Below are positions 1 to 12,437 of a DNA stretch of 64,000 nucleotides, piece after piece. Position 1 is the stretch's first letter. Every line of letters begins with the position of its first letter. Source of the stretch: Phymorhynchus buccinoides (taxonomy: Eukaryota; Mollusca; Gastropoda; Neogastropoda; Raphitomidae); assembly GCA_017654935.2 (NCBI GenBank), contig CM065690.1, positions 28,605,278-28,669,277 on the forward strand, in the 5' to 3' direction. The notes under the pieces are model-generated. The model was not told where the DNA came from, ran no database searches, and saw only the letters and a program-made list of their open reading frames with translations. A program made the position numbers and the translations under genes.

Positions 1-175
1 TATAACTTGAACAAGACCAAAAACCTGTTAAAACTGACAACAGAGGTGGTATCTTGACCTGGATCAGTGACACTGGCAGAGATCCAATTCGGGACATAAT
101 AAGTGGCAGTGGGAGAAAAACTTGGAAGAAAGACATATTATGAAAAACACTGCATATTTCACCCATTGATCCAGT

Positions 176-651
176 ATGTTGCAGAATCATAGCAGAACTT
201 CATGTCCAATGCCTTGCTTTGGGAAACTCGTCAGAAAATGTATAATCTTCTTGATTATTCTTTGCATCAAACTTCCACCTTTTACTGCCGTGGAAACGCA
301 CAACCAAGCACATTTGAAAGGACATTTGCAAGCTTTTGGTGAAAGCGGAACTCGTAGAGAGGTAGAAGTGAGACAGGAGTTCCCTGAACCTTACGAGTTT
401 ATCCAGCATTATGTTCAATTCCTGAAACCTTTGAAATTGTCGGGCGTGGCCAAAAATTCACGTGCAGCACATGTATGGACTGACGCCTATCTGTTGGCCT
501 TGGATGTGCCTGAAGACTCCGTTGTGCATCTGGAAACCAAGAAGAAAGAGAACCGTGACCAGGATACTACAGAAATGCATTTTCACAATTTTCTCCGCAT
601 CTATAACAACACTGAGTACTACATGGTCGATGACGTGCCGTCCTATCTCAG
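176..651 (+). CDS. JmjC/cupin_8 oxygenase-like protein, N-terminal exon
   Basis: The open frame starts with a basic stretch and a hydrophobic segment (about residues 18-40, IIFLIILCIKLPPF), read as a signal peptide or anchor. It continues into a region resembling the N-terminal half of cupin_8/JmjC proteins: LKPLKLSGVAKNS, then W-T-D-A-Y-L, KKKENR and YYMVDDVPSYL. It runs into a consensus donor (CAG|GTAACT) at 652 in phase 2, so the in-frame stop at 653-655 is intronic. Family members are Fe(II)/2-oxoglutarate oxygenases, and the hydrophobic start suggests an ER or secreted form. An ATG 30 bp downstream is an alternative start. The exon at 4888 belongs to the same domain, but its phase 0 shows that a linking exon is missing. 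Confidence 0.62.
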
Positions 652-718
652 GTAACTGTTGGGTTAAAAAATATTAAGATATTCCATTTGTACTAAATAC
701 TGTTAAAAATCTTACCTT

Positions 719-860
719 TTAAAGACCCACCATGTCATGTGTCAAAATCACGGTTTTCATGTGTTTTCCCTCTTAATTTATAGCTGGTAAGCCATAAGAG
801 GTCTTAAGAAATCTTCCTAGCATAAGAGGGAATGTGACACATGACATGGGGGGTCTTTAA
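719..860. mobile_element. TTAA-flanked MITE, copy 1
   Basis: TTAA tetranucleotides bound a ~140-bp element whose ends are inverted repeats (AGACCCACCATGTCATGTGTC at the left, its complement at the right). A second copy lies at 48404-48532. TTAA target duplication is typical of piggyBac- or Kolobok-type transposases, and no coding capacity is present. Confidence 0.75.
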
Positions 861-3240
861 GTATCTTGTTACAGTGAAAATCACTAAAGTCAAAATTGAA
901 GGGACTAACATTTTATTGCCAATATTTTGAGTTAAGAAGACAATTTAGCAAAAAGATAGATAAACTGGGACCAAAAACTTATTGTGAGTTATCCAGTGTT
1001 TTTGAGTTATCCAATTTTTAGTTATCAGGATTCAACTGTATAATGCTTAAGTAGGCTAAGGCTATTAGTATTACAAATGTAAGTTTAGTTTTAGTAATTG
1101 TTTTAATATTATCTTATGATTTTAGATATTGTAGGTTTTTTGTGTGTACAAATGGTTGCATGGTAGTGTTTGAGCCATGTTTTTTATAGTGAGTTTTATT
1201 AACTCAATTAAGTCACATACAAAATATGACGTAGTTTCTCCCTCAGATTGCATTATTTTTTATCATTTTCTAAAAATCGCCAAAAAATCAAATACACATC
1301 ATACAAACATGCAACATTTACTGAGTGAAAGATAAATCAGTATATTTTTGGAGACTTCTTACTTTGAACGAGTGAGCCTCATATATTTCACGTTGTAAAT
1401 AATCTGATTAAATACGCTTCGTCAGGAAAAAAACACCTCGCCATCTCCACGGACTGACCAACTCTGTTATGATCTTCATTTAGTAAGTCCCTTATAAGGA
1501 CTTCAAAAATCATCCAAAATGAGGTCTTATTAGAAAGGGGTCTTATAAGGGAAGTAAAATATACTTAAAAAGAAGGGCAATGTCTCGGAGAAGTAGGTCT
1601 TATGTGTGTGTGTGGGGGGGGGGGGGGGGGGGCTTATAATGAGAGGTCTTATAAGGGAGGTTCCACTGTATCATCAAGCTACTTAAGTTTTGATAGACTT
1701 GGTTTAGTATATTTTAAAAAAAGGGTTGTAGAAAGCATAATATTATAAACTATAAACATAAACATTTGTTTATTTAATGTTTGAATAAAGTGAGCTATAT
1801 ATGGTTGCCGCCATATTGAATGAATTCATGAAGCAAATTCGAAGATGATGAATAGTTCAATTCAAAGAAGTAAAAAACAAAAAAAAGACACACTGGGGAC
1901 TAAATTCTAAACTCTAAAGAGTCTAAGCTCTTAAGGGAAACAACTACAAGGGGGTGGGGGATTCTCAGGATTAACAGGAACAGCAAGTTATTTCCCTTTT
2001 ATTAGGTTTCAAGACGGTCAAAACCATCAAAATATGTGGGGAAAAACCCTCCGACCTGACTCCAAAAGATGGGAACAGTGTCAGAATGACGTTTCCACCA
2101 TGACTCCATTGAGTTAACCTATGTACGCCTTGGCATGAGGCTGTGTCAGACCAGTTGAAATGAGCTAGAATACCAAGGCTACATCAAAATGGTGTTATGT
2201 TCTGCATGGTTGTGCAGGGATTGTCTTAAGCCATGACAAGCTCCTAGCATAACATCATCAGTCTAAAATCCACCAAAGTCAGAGTGTGGCTGCTCACGTG
2301 GCGTGGTAATGACAAAAATGGTCACACACGTAATGTTCTCATCCCTAGCTGGTGCATTTGTGCCACAGTGTTCAATTGCTTTGTCTGTTGGGATGATCCC
2401 TGTAGTCTTTAAGCCACTTGCCAAGGTAATGCAACAACAACATCAACATTAACCTATATTCATTTTTATTCCCCATAAATTGTATTACATTGCATTTTGA
2501 ATAATCATCCGTTACTCTGCACTCATTTGTATTATTAACATATATTTTTAGTTCCTCTGGCATCAGAATTGTCAGAGGATCAGAGGATTAAGAATTTTTG
2601 ACAGAGGATTGGCTTCTACTGTCAGAGGTTTTGCCTTTTTATTGAGTGTTATCCTGTGTGTTAAATAACATTGTAAAGTGATTTATCACTATATTAGAGT
2701 TAGACCTTTTTGATGGTGTTTGGAACTGATTTCAGTGTTTTCCATCTTTAGTCTGGGGCCTTGATGGCCCTTTAACCTCAGTTTTCAGAGGATTGGACTT
2801 CAGACTAGTCTGATGCCTGGTTCCTGCGGTTTCAAGTTTTTTGTTATTATCTCTATTTTTTCTTGTGTGTTTTTGCTCTAAAATGTTTGCCTGGTGGTTT
2901 TTTTTAGTCTTTTATTTTTTTTGATCTGTACTCTACACTGTACACATGTTCCAGCTTTCACTTTCAGAGATGCCAGCCATTTTACATATAGAGCCTGTAC
3001 TCACAGCAGGCAGGGTCCAAACTAATATGTATAAAATATAATTTGGCCATTCTCAACAACAATTTTTGTTATTATGTGTGCAACTAAAATGTACACTGAA
3101 CCAATGTCTGTTAACAGTCCTGATATCAAGGTGCCCTGCGGTCTCCAGTGCCCTGAGTTGCTGAAGAAGGGGTTAGCATTTGCGGTATGTGCGCATACAG
3201 ATTTCTATGGTTAACTACTGGTGATTTGCCAGGCACAGAT
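861..3240. other. Intronic stretch, no gene recognised
   Basis: AT-rich sequence between the two JmjC exons. Apart from the palindromic element at 1477-1672 and a poly-G run near 1613-1632, I see no convincing exon. A linking JmjC exon (length 1 modulo 3) must lie somewhere between 652 and 4887 but was not identified. Confidence 0.5.
1477..1672. mobile_element. Palindromic TA-type MITE (CTTATAAGAC family), degenerate
   Basis: Contains CCCTTATAAGGAC near the left end and GGTCTTATAAGGGAGG plus TTCCACTGTA at the right end, as inverted repeats. The same ends occur at 54778-54882 and 32955-33046. The CAGTGGAACC-type terminus next to TA resembles Tc1/mariner-derived MITEs. A poly-G run interrupts this copy. 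Confidence 0.6.
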
Positions 3241-3335
3241 CTATGCTTCCTACTTGCCTTCACATACACACACTCACACAACACACATCTACATATGACA
3301 TAGATATATATATATATGCACACACTTGCGCATGT

Positions 3336-3437
<102 letters not shown>

Positions 3438-3707
3438 ATGTATGTCATACAATGAAAACACCCGAACGCCCATTAAAACCGTAAATATTTCAAATTTTAT
3501 TCTTTGTCGTATACACCCAAGCATACACCCAACCACGGACTGAACTATTATACACTTATATGTATACACACACATACTGACACACTCGTGTATGCACACA
3601 CACATGCACGCACACGCACACACTCACATACACACACACGCGCACAAGTGCCTGTACACAGGAAAAATACATGCATAGATGTACAGGTAACACACACACA
3701 CACACAT

Positions 3708-3710
<3 letters not shown>

Positions 3711-3783
<73 letters not shown>
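3711..3783. repeat. (CA)n microsatellite
   Basis: About 36 CA units inside the JmjC intron. Confidence 0.98.
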
Positions 3784-3787
<4 letters not shown>

Positions 3788-3921
3788 AGTCATGGTGATG
3801 TTTTAATTGGTGTAGTTTTTGTGTAAATGCTTTCCAACACTCCCTGTAATTAATGCCAAACTGTCAAGAGCTCTTTTGCTTTGAGCAATGTAATTTGCTT
3901 ACTTCTGTCATACGTAATTAT

Positions 3922-4442
3922 TCAGTGTGTGTGTGTGTTTGGGCATTGATCATTTAATATTTCTTTGTGACACAAAATGGTGTGTCTTAAGATTTTTTTA
4001 AATTTATGTTTCTTAGTTATGACTACACAACAAATATCAACATTGTGGTGTGTGGTCATCCATGTGTGTGTGCGTGTGTGTGTGCGCGCACGCTCACATA
4101 CATTGTGTGTGTGTGTGTGTGTGTGTGCGTGTGTGCAACTTTTCCTGGTATACAAGGATTTCCTGTTTACGAAATTTTTACCAGAAAAGGAATTTCCTGT
4201 TTTTAAGACTTGTCAAACAAGATCTCTGTGTGTCTACTGTATTTTTGAAACACTTTCAAATAAGCATTTGTATAAATTGTGGGAAAAGCAAGCTAAAATA
4301 CCTTCATAAATCAATTTTTCTTCAGCTGCAGGAGGACATTACCCCATGACCCCAGCCTTTCCGGGTTTTTTTCATTTTGTGTAGTTGCACCTGTGTGTGT
4401 GTGTGTGTGCGTGCATGTGTGTGTGCGTGTGTGTGTGTGTAC
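3922..4442. repeat. GT-rich interrupted microsatellites
   Basis: Several (GT)n runs (about 4060-4135 and 4390-4442) with GC-dinucleotide interruptions. No coding signal is seen. Confidence 0.9.
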
Positions 4443-4624
4443 ACTTGTTTGTAAAAGAGAAAAAGGGGTCTATGAATTCTATTCTCTCCTTTGAAGCATG
4501 AAATGGTGGGCTTACTCTTGTTTCCTATGTACACAAGAAGCATGCACATATCTTATTCTCATGGGTGTGTGTTCATCTCTGTGTGTGAGTGTCTGTGTGT
4601 GCACCCATGCATGCATGCATGTGT

Positions 4625-4842
4625 CAGGGCTCCCAGGGACCCCCATTTGGAGGTCTATGAAGCACTAAAATTGTAAAGGACCCTCTAAAAGAATGTGCAG
4701 GGGGTCCTAGGGATTCACTAGAAACAATCTTTTTAGCATTCGCAATGCCATTGGGACCCTCTATCCTGCCTCTAGGACCCTCTATACTGTAAGTGAAGAA
4801 GTCCCTGGGACCCCTTGTTTTGCGGAACGATTGGGAGCCATG
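4625..4842. mobile_element. CAGGGCTCCC-ended MITE (hAT-like)
   Basis: The left end CAGGGCTCCCAGGGAC is mirrored at the right end by TTGGGAGCCATG, a degenerate inverted repeat. TGTGT flanks both sides, although in low-complexity sequence. The left terminus matches the element at 60396-61013, which has a clear AGGCT target duplication. Confidence 0.6.
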
Positions 4843-4887
4843 TGTGTGCATATGTGTGGATGTTCATATCTCTTTTCACCTCACCAG

Positions 4888-5013
4888 ATGATGTGGTTCA
4901 GCAGTGGGGGAACCAACTCGGTGATTCACACCGACACCTTCGACAACATCAACTGCTTGCTGAGAGGGGAGAAAGCCTTTGTCATGATGGACCCTGCCAG
5001 GGACAGGGAAAAG
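4888..5013 (+). CDS. JmjC/cupin_8 oxygenase-like protein, Fe-binding exon
   Basis: An exon bounded by acceptor TCACCAG| and donor AAG|GTGAAC, phase 0 at both ends, 42 codons. It encodes MWFSSGGTNSVIHTDTFDNI followed by NCLLRG and FVMMDP. This is the characteristic GGT..H-x-D..DN.NC..G block of JmjC/cupin_8 oxygenases. HTD supplies the first two Fe(II) ligands, so catalytic metal binding looks preserved. The distal His ligand would be in a later exon, which I do not find before the LINE and gap at 6.5-8.4 kb. Confidence 0.7.
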
Positions 5014-6310
5014 GTGAACATTTTTATTCGTTCCCCCTGTTACTCTTAAGCCGGCGCCACACTGCATATCACAGTAGCTTTTCTCAGCTCCTTTCAGTTC
5101 ATGCCTTTTGTTAACACTCATTACCAGCATAAACCAATTTAAAGTGTTTTATCCATTAGGCTTACATTGTTTTATGGTGGTATACCACTTGTAAGGTCTT
5201 TTCCTATCCCTAGCCACAATCTATTATAAGGATATTTGCCTCTGTTAAAAGAAATAGCTTGAAACAGTTAGCTCTCTGTTTTAAACTAAAAGGAGCCAGA
5301 ATGAGGGGAATTCGTGTACTGTGATATGAGTTGACCCCAATACGACGGGGAAAAGGACGATGTCTGTGAGTCATGATTCATGCGAAATGCATCCCGTCTA
5401 AAAAAAACCTCAACTATTTCCAATCACTATGCTCACATAGACTGCAATACACGAATCAAATATTAAAATGTTCTGTGCAAAAATAAGATATTGTATCGGA
5501 TTCGTGTACAGGAGACTACAAATATAGTGAACATAACTACCGGTAGTAGGATTTCATCAGATTTATTTAGACAGTATAATTTCATGTCAATCATGCCTCA
5601 CAGATTTCAAAATCTGATCGTAGTGAATCGAATCCTATGCAGTGTAACCTTCCCTTTAATGTTTTAAGTTCAAATTACCCATCTGTGACTTTTATGCACA
5701 AGCAGCTCTGTGGGAAGAGATACATACCGGTCTTTATTTTCATTCAGATGCAGTCATTTTAAGACATATATTTTGTGTAATTCCTGCCCCTTTTTGACGG
5801 AGGACTTGTGACATGAAATTAGAATTTACGGCAGGTAAAGGCTGTATATTTTAACCCCTTCACTGCCACAGGAAAACAGAAATTATCGATTTTCTTATTA
5901 TAAATTTTAAAACAAATCAGTTAGACTCAATCTGAGAAAATGGTCTAGAGATATATATCTTTCCTGGCTTATCTAAACCCAAAGCCATCATCCCAGGACT
6001 ATGACATCAAAAGTTATGTCATCATCAATTACATCATTCAGTACGAGACTATCTCGGGACTGTCTCGTTATGCAGGCAGGGAAGGGGTTAACACTGTAAA
6101 ATTACAGTCTAATTGTAGCTTACTAATCAGAATTGTCTCCCTTAACAGGGGTTTGCACTGCTTTAGCACTTGTTAGCCTACATTACATGTTTGTGTCATT
6201 GTTCTTACCAAAACACAATGAGGTGGTGTGTGGGGGGGGGGGGGGTAAAAAAAAGTTATAGATGTGCTAATTTTATGATTTTTTAAATTATTATTATACT
6301 CAGTATTTTG
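5014..6310. other. Non-coding stretch, nothing recognised
   Basis: AT-rich, presumably intronic if the JmjC gene continues. It contains a poly-G run near 6232-6246. No supported exon. Confidence 0.4.
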
Positions 6311-6312
6311 GT

Positions 6313-6400
6313 ACTTTATAGCCACAGAGGCGTCTCTGTGCAATTCGGTTTGCTCCCACCTGGAGAACTCGTCACAGCCAGAGTTGCGCCACCCTTTTTT
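6313..6400 (+). repeat. SINE-tail-type repeat fragment
   Basis: The block ACTTTATAGCCACAGAGGCG followed by CTCTGTG and a CTCC.CCTGGAGA motif recurs at 50940-51010 (reverse orientation) and 58258-58330. In the second location it forms the distal part of a tRNA-derived SINE. Confidence 0.6.
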
Positions 6401-6430
6401 TTGTTTTTAAATTTGCATGCAATTTTTGTG

Positions 6431-7947
<1,517 letters not shown>

Positions 7948-8447
7948 NNNNNNNNNNNNNNNNNNNNNNNNNNNNNNNNNNNNNNNNNNNNNNNNNNNNN
8001 NNNNNNNNNNNNNNNNNNNNNNNNNNNNNNNNNNNNNNNNNNNNNNNNNNNNNNNNNNNNNNNNNNNNNNNNNNNNNNNNNNNNNNNNNNNNNNNNNNNN
8101 NNNNNNNNNNNNNNNNNNNNNNNNNNNNNNNNNNNNNNNNNNNNNNNNNNNNNNNNNNNNNNNNNNNNNNNNNNNNNNNNNNNNNNNNNNNNNNNNNNNN
8201 NNNNNNNNNNNNNNNNNNNNNNNNNNNNNNNNNNNNNNNNNNNNNNNNNNNNNNNNNNNNNNNNNNNNNNNNNNNNNNNNNNNNNNNNNNNNNNNNNNNN
8301 NNNNNNNNNNNNNNNNNNNNNNNNNNNNNNNNNNNNNNNNNNNNNNNNNNNNNNNNNNNNNNNNNNNNNNNNNNNNNNNNNNNNNNNNNNNNNNNNNNNN
8401 NNNNNNNNNNNNNNNNNNNNNNNNNNNNNNNNNNNNNNNNNNNNNNN
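7948..8447. other. Assembly gap (500 N)
   Basis: Exactly 500 N, a placeholder of unknown true length. It starts in the LINE tail. Confidence 0.99.
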
Positions 8448-8679
8448 TGTTTTTCACTTTATCTTTTCTAAAATTACTTTTGACTTATTTTCAAACAAAA
8501 TTATTCACATTTTGATGGTTGAATTGCACAAATACTGCTCTTATTTCCAGTTAAATGCCAAACGGTGGTGTCGACATTCTCTTTTGCCGGTATAGTACCA
8601 TTTTGCATTTTACTGGGAAATGTTATAGTCCTTTTGGTATTCAACTTTCAATATTATATTGTGTGCATTATAAACATTA

Positions 8680-8890
8680 ATTCTTCTTTGCCTTCCCAGG
8701 CCATAAGGCCACAATGGGAACATATGTGTCCGTTTTCCAGTTTTCATTGGTCTGCTCGCTGCATTCAACCGACACATTCCGATTTCGGAGGAGCTCAAAG
8801 GAGAAAACCATATGAAAGATTTTTTAAAGGCAGGAGAATGGGCCAAAACGACAGAAAGATAGTAGATGAAACAAAGCAAGGAACACACCT
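8680..8890 (+). repeat. SINE-like family A, divergent subfamily
   Basis: Contains GGCAGGAGAATGGGCC and CAGAAAGATAGTAGATGA, shared with the family A copies at 19150 and 47828. It is more similar still to 34130-34335 (TGCATTCAAC.GACACATTCC in both). Confidence 0.6.
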
Positions 8891-8894
8891 TCCA

Positions 8895-9625
8895 TTCTGA
8901 AGGTGTATTCGACGGCTACCAAGGAGTTAGCCTACAAAGCCATGGTCAGGCCCATTCTTGAATATGCAAGCACAGTATGGGACCCACACATCGACAGGCA
9001 GATCTCTGACCTATAGAAGGTTCAACACAGGGCGGCAAGATACGTGCTAAACAGCCACAAAAATACATCCAGTGTCAGCACCATGCTCCACCAGCTACAA
9101 TGGCCATCTCTGGCTGAGCGCCTCCGCGCTTCCAGGCTATCCATGATCTACAAGATCACAAATGGACTGGCCTGTGTGAAATGCAGCGCCCTCAAACCCA
9201 TGCCCCCCAGCAGCAGAAGACAAAACCACAACAAGCAGTTCCAAAGAATCCCCGCTAGAACCGACTACCACAACAACTCTTTCTTACCCCGAACCGTCCG
9301 CGACTGGAACACCCTACCATCAGAAACAGTCCTGTCCCCCACGCTCGGCTCCTTCATCTCGAAGGTGCTGAAGCTCCCTAACTAAAAACACACTACTACC
9401 CCCCCCCCCCCCCCTTTTTATATATCTTTTTTTCCTGTGTGCGGCTGGGTGTTCTCGGACTAGCCAGGGGTGCTCGGTCTTGAACACCCTCTTATCTGTC
9501 TAGGTTTATTTTTGTTTTTTGTTTTTCCTGCACTGCATAATTCTTTGAACCCCAGTACATGTCAGTAATTGCCGGTTACGGCAGGTGGACATTATTGGCA
9601 TAAGAAGAAGGAAAAAGGCAGAGTC
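8895..9625 (+). mobile_element. CR1-like LINE 3' fragment
   Basis: A reading frame contains AYKAMVRPILEYASTVWDPH, then a stop, then VQHRAARYVLN, and RTDYHNNSFLPRTVRDWNTL near the end. These are the post-RT motifs of CR1-type LINEs. An in-frame stop near 9016 and the 5' truncation make it dead. A C-run and 3' UTR-like sequence follow to about 9625. Confidence 0.8.
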
Positions 9626-9649
9626 AAAGGGAGAGACAGATTAGAGGAT

Positions 9650-10030
9650 GTTTTCCCCATCATATTTATTGCTTCCCTTTTCTATCTCTCTCTCGCCCTC
9701 TCACTCTTGTTGCACTTGTCCTCCCCGTTGCCGTTGCCGTTCTGGAACCTTGATTCTTTGGTCCATTTTCCCCCTTCTCCTTTTCATTGGCTCTCCTTCT
9801 TCCTCTTCTCCTCCTCCTTTTCCTTTCTTCTTATTTCTTTCATAATTTTCATTTCCATCTTTTCTTCTCTTTTGTTGTTGTTTTCCTTCCTCTTTTGCAT
9901 TTTCTTCTTTCTTCTCTTTTTTTCTGTCTTCTTTATCTCAGTTTTTCCTTAGTCTCTTTCTTTCTTTGTTTCCTTTCTTCTCTTTTCTTCTTCTCTTTAT
10001 TATTTTTTTTTCTTTATCGTTTTTTTTATG
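9650..10030. repeat. Pyrimidine-rich low-complexity tract
   Basis: Almost pure C/T with many CTT and TCC motifs. Leu/Phe/Ser-rich open frames here are artefacts of composition. Confidence 0.85.
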
Positions 10031-10033
10031 ATA

Positions 10034-10549
10034 GATGATGATGATATGATAGTGAGTCCTGATGAAGATGCTGTGGGGTCCATTACGGCTTGCGATCCGT
10101 GACAGGGCTGTCCTCCACGCTCCCTATCAAATGATGATGATGATGATATGATAGTGAGTCCTGATGAAGATGATGCTGTGGGGTCCATTACGGCTTGCGA
10201 TCCGTGACAGGGCTGTCCTCCACGCTCCCTATCAAATGATGATGATGATGATATGATAGTGAGTCCTGATGAAGATGCTGTTGTGGGGTCCATTACGGCT
10301 TGCGATCCGTGACAGGGCTGTCCTCCACGCTCCCTATCAAATGATGATGATGATGATATGATAGTGAGTCCTGATGAAGATGATGCTGTGGGGTCCATTA
10401 CGGCTTGCGATCCGTGACAGGGCTGTCCTCCACGCTCCCTATCAAATGATGATGATGATGATATGATAGTGAGTCCTGATGAAGATGATGCTGTGGGGTC
10501 CATTACGGCTTGCGATCCGTGACAGGGCTGTCCTCCACGCTCCCTATCA
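10034..10549. repeat. 105-bp tandem repeat, 5 copies
   Basis: Each unit holds a (GATGAT)n start, GTGAGTCCTGATGAAGATG, GGGGTCCATTACGGCTTGCG and CTCCACGCTCCCTATCAA. Copies are nearly identical apart from GAT/TGT indels. The 167-residue minus-strand frame through the array only mirrors the period of 35 codons. Confidence 0.95.
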
Positions 10550-10739
10550 AATTTATCCTGGCGTCAACCAGGCCCGGCAGAAACAGACACCTGCAGTGTT
10601 GGTCAGGAAATTGGAGCAACACTCTCAATACACATCCGTAAAGTGGATGAAGCCCGACTGTGTGGTCCCATTCTACCCATTGAGTCCACAGCACACTCAC
10701 TCTGGGTAGGAGCCGGTCTGGGCCGAAAAAACCCACAAG

Positions 10740-10829
10740 ACCCTGATGGGATTCGAAGTTTAGAGGAATTAAGTTACAATCACAGAACTTCCATATGGTG
10801 TGGGGGAACTATTTGTACGGAAGACCCCA

Positions 10830-10895
<66 letters not shown>
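10740..10895 (+). repeat. SINE-like family A end with ~65-bp poly-G
   Basis: A family A end (CAGAACTTCC..GGGGGAACTATTTGTAC..GACCCCAC) leads directly into about 65 consecutive G (10831-10895). The other family A copies end in the same CCCCACGGGGG motif. Confidence 0.7.
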
Positions 10896-10897
<2 letters not shown>

Positions 10898-11189
10898 TTA
10901 ATTCAACATGGGGTAAGAAAGGCACAAACTGCCAGCCATCACATGATTTTACGATGTCATAAACCTGACACACGTCAACTTTCAGTTTAGTTCTCCCGGT
11001 TGAGGTGTTTTCTTAGTTTGTTTATGTTTGATTTTAATTCTAAGCATAAAACATTCACTATTCCTGCCATACAATTATAAAACAATCAGTTACGCTCTGG
11101 CTGATGGGAACCGAGTATCTGCATCTACTGAAGATGGCTATGCTGCAAAGGCAAGAAATTGAAATTTTGTGTTTGCCAAAAGATATTTG

Positions 11190-11308
11190 AAAGGTGATCA
11201 GACAAAAAGTAACAGGAAAAAAGTAACAAATTTGCCTAGGAAAAAAAGTAACTGGAACAAAAGCAACAGGAAAACAAGTAACATCAAAATACACACACAC
11301 GCACACGC

Positions 11309-11353
<45 letters not shown>

Positions 11354-11614
11354 CGCGCGCACGCATACATCCACGCGCGCACGCACGCATAAATAAACTT
11401 ATTGAATAGCTCTCATAATGCAATAATGTTTGCATAGACGCATAGACGCGCACACGCACAACACACACACAAATGCGCGCTCATGCACGCACACACATAT
11501 ATATACACACAAAAGCACAATTATATAACACAATAAACTTATTGAATAGCTCTCATACTACAAATTATTCTTATACGCATAGAGGCACACATACAAGCAC
11601 GTGCACGCACACAG

Positions 11615-11681
<67 letters not shown>

Positions 11682-11700
11682 CGCGCGTGTGCCAAGAGAT
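11190..11700. repeat. AGTAAC-motif repeats and (CA)n tracts
   Basis: 11195-11290 holds five AAGTAAC.GGAAAA-type motifs about 16-18 bp apart. Then come (CA)n at 11292-11351 and 11617-11678 and a duplicated AATAAACTTATTGAATAGCT block (about 11392 and 11532). The AGTAAC motif also occurs in inverted orientation at 16723-16780, beyond the LINE. Confidence 0.8.
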
Positions 11701-11702
11701 GA

Positions 11703-12030
11703 GATAACGAAATTGAACAAAGGGGGGAACTATCTTTCTAATTAACTCCCCTCCACCAATGTTGATTACAATACCAATCATCTAGCAATGCGTGGATCAT
11801 AGCCAAAGGGAGGCAAACAAAGTATCATTCTCAAAACAGAATGTGCCAAGTTCGCTTTATGACCCTTCACCCACACAGTACACATCAACAATGGTGGAGA
11901 GGACGACATACAAACAAATCAACATCTATCCAAGAGTGACATAGCCTTCTAAACTTGAATATGTAATCAACTTTGGTGGAGGGGAGTTAATTAGAAAGAG
12001 AGTAATCTCCCTTTGTTCAATTTCGTTATC
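11703..12030. mobile_element. Fold-back element with ~66-bp inverted ends
   Basis: The left arm GATAACGAAATTGAACAAAG..TTAATTAACTCCCC..GTTGATTA is repeated in inverted orientation at about 11965-12030. The ~190-bp middle has no coding capacity. (CA)n tracts lie on both sides, so target duplications cannot be judged. Confidence 0.7.
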
Positions 12031-12049
12031 CATAACATACTTATAAACA

Positions 12050-12126
12050 TGCACGTACACATGCACGCGAGCGTACACGCGTACACACAACAGACCCAAC
12101 ACACACACACACAAACACGCACACGC

Positions 12127-12224
<98 letters not shown>
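12050..12224. repeat. (CA)n microsatellite with CG interruptions
   Basis: Long CA runs interrupted by CACGCGCGCA near 12171-12180. Confidence 0.95.
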
Positions 12225-12225
<1 letters not shown>

Positions 12226-12437
12226 CATTGACATTGTGAATTTCATGCACATCACATTTGACTGTTAAGTGTATAACTATTTTACATAGTTAGCTTCTTG
12301 TGATTCTACATGATATATCACCGTGATCTTGTGTTGTTATCTTTTTAAGTAGTTTTTCCTTTCATAAGTTAGTTATCATACAAATTAGTTATAATTAGTT
12401 ATAATTATCTAATTGTTTTCTTGTTGTGAGATAACAT

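Noticed and set aside
10000..10503. 167-codon repetitive minus-strand frame
   Set aside because: It mirrors the 105-bp tandem repeat. No start context, domain or splice signals.
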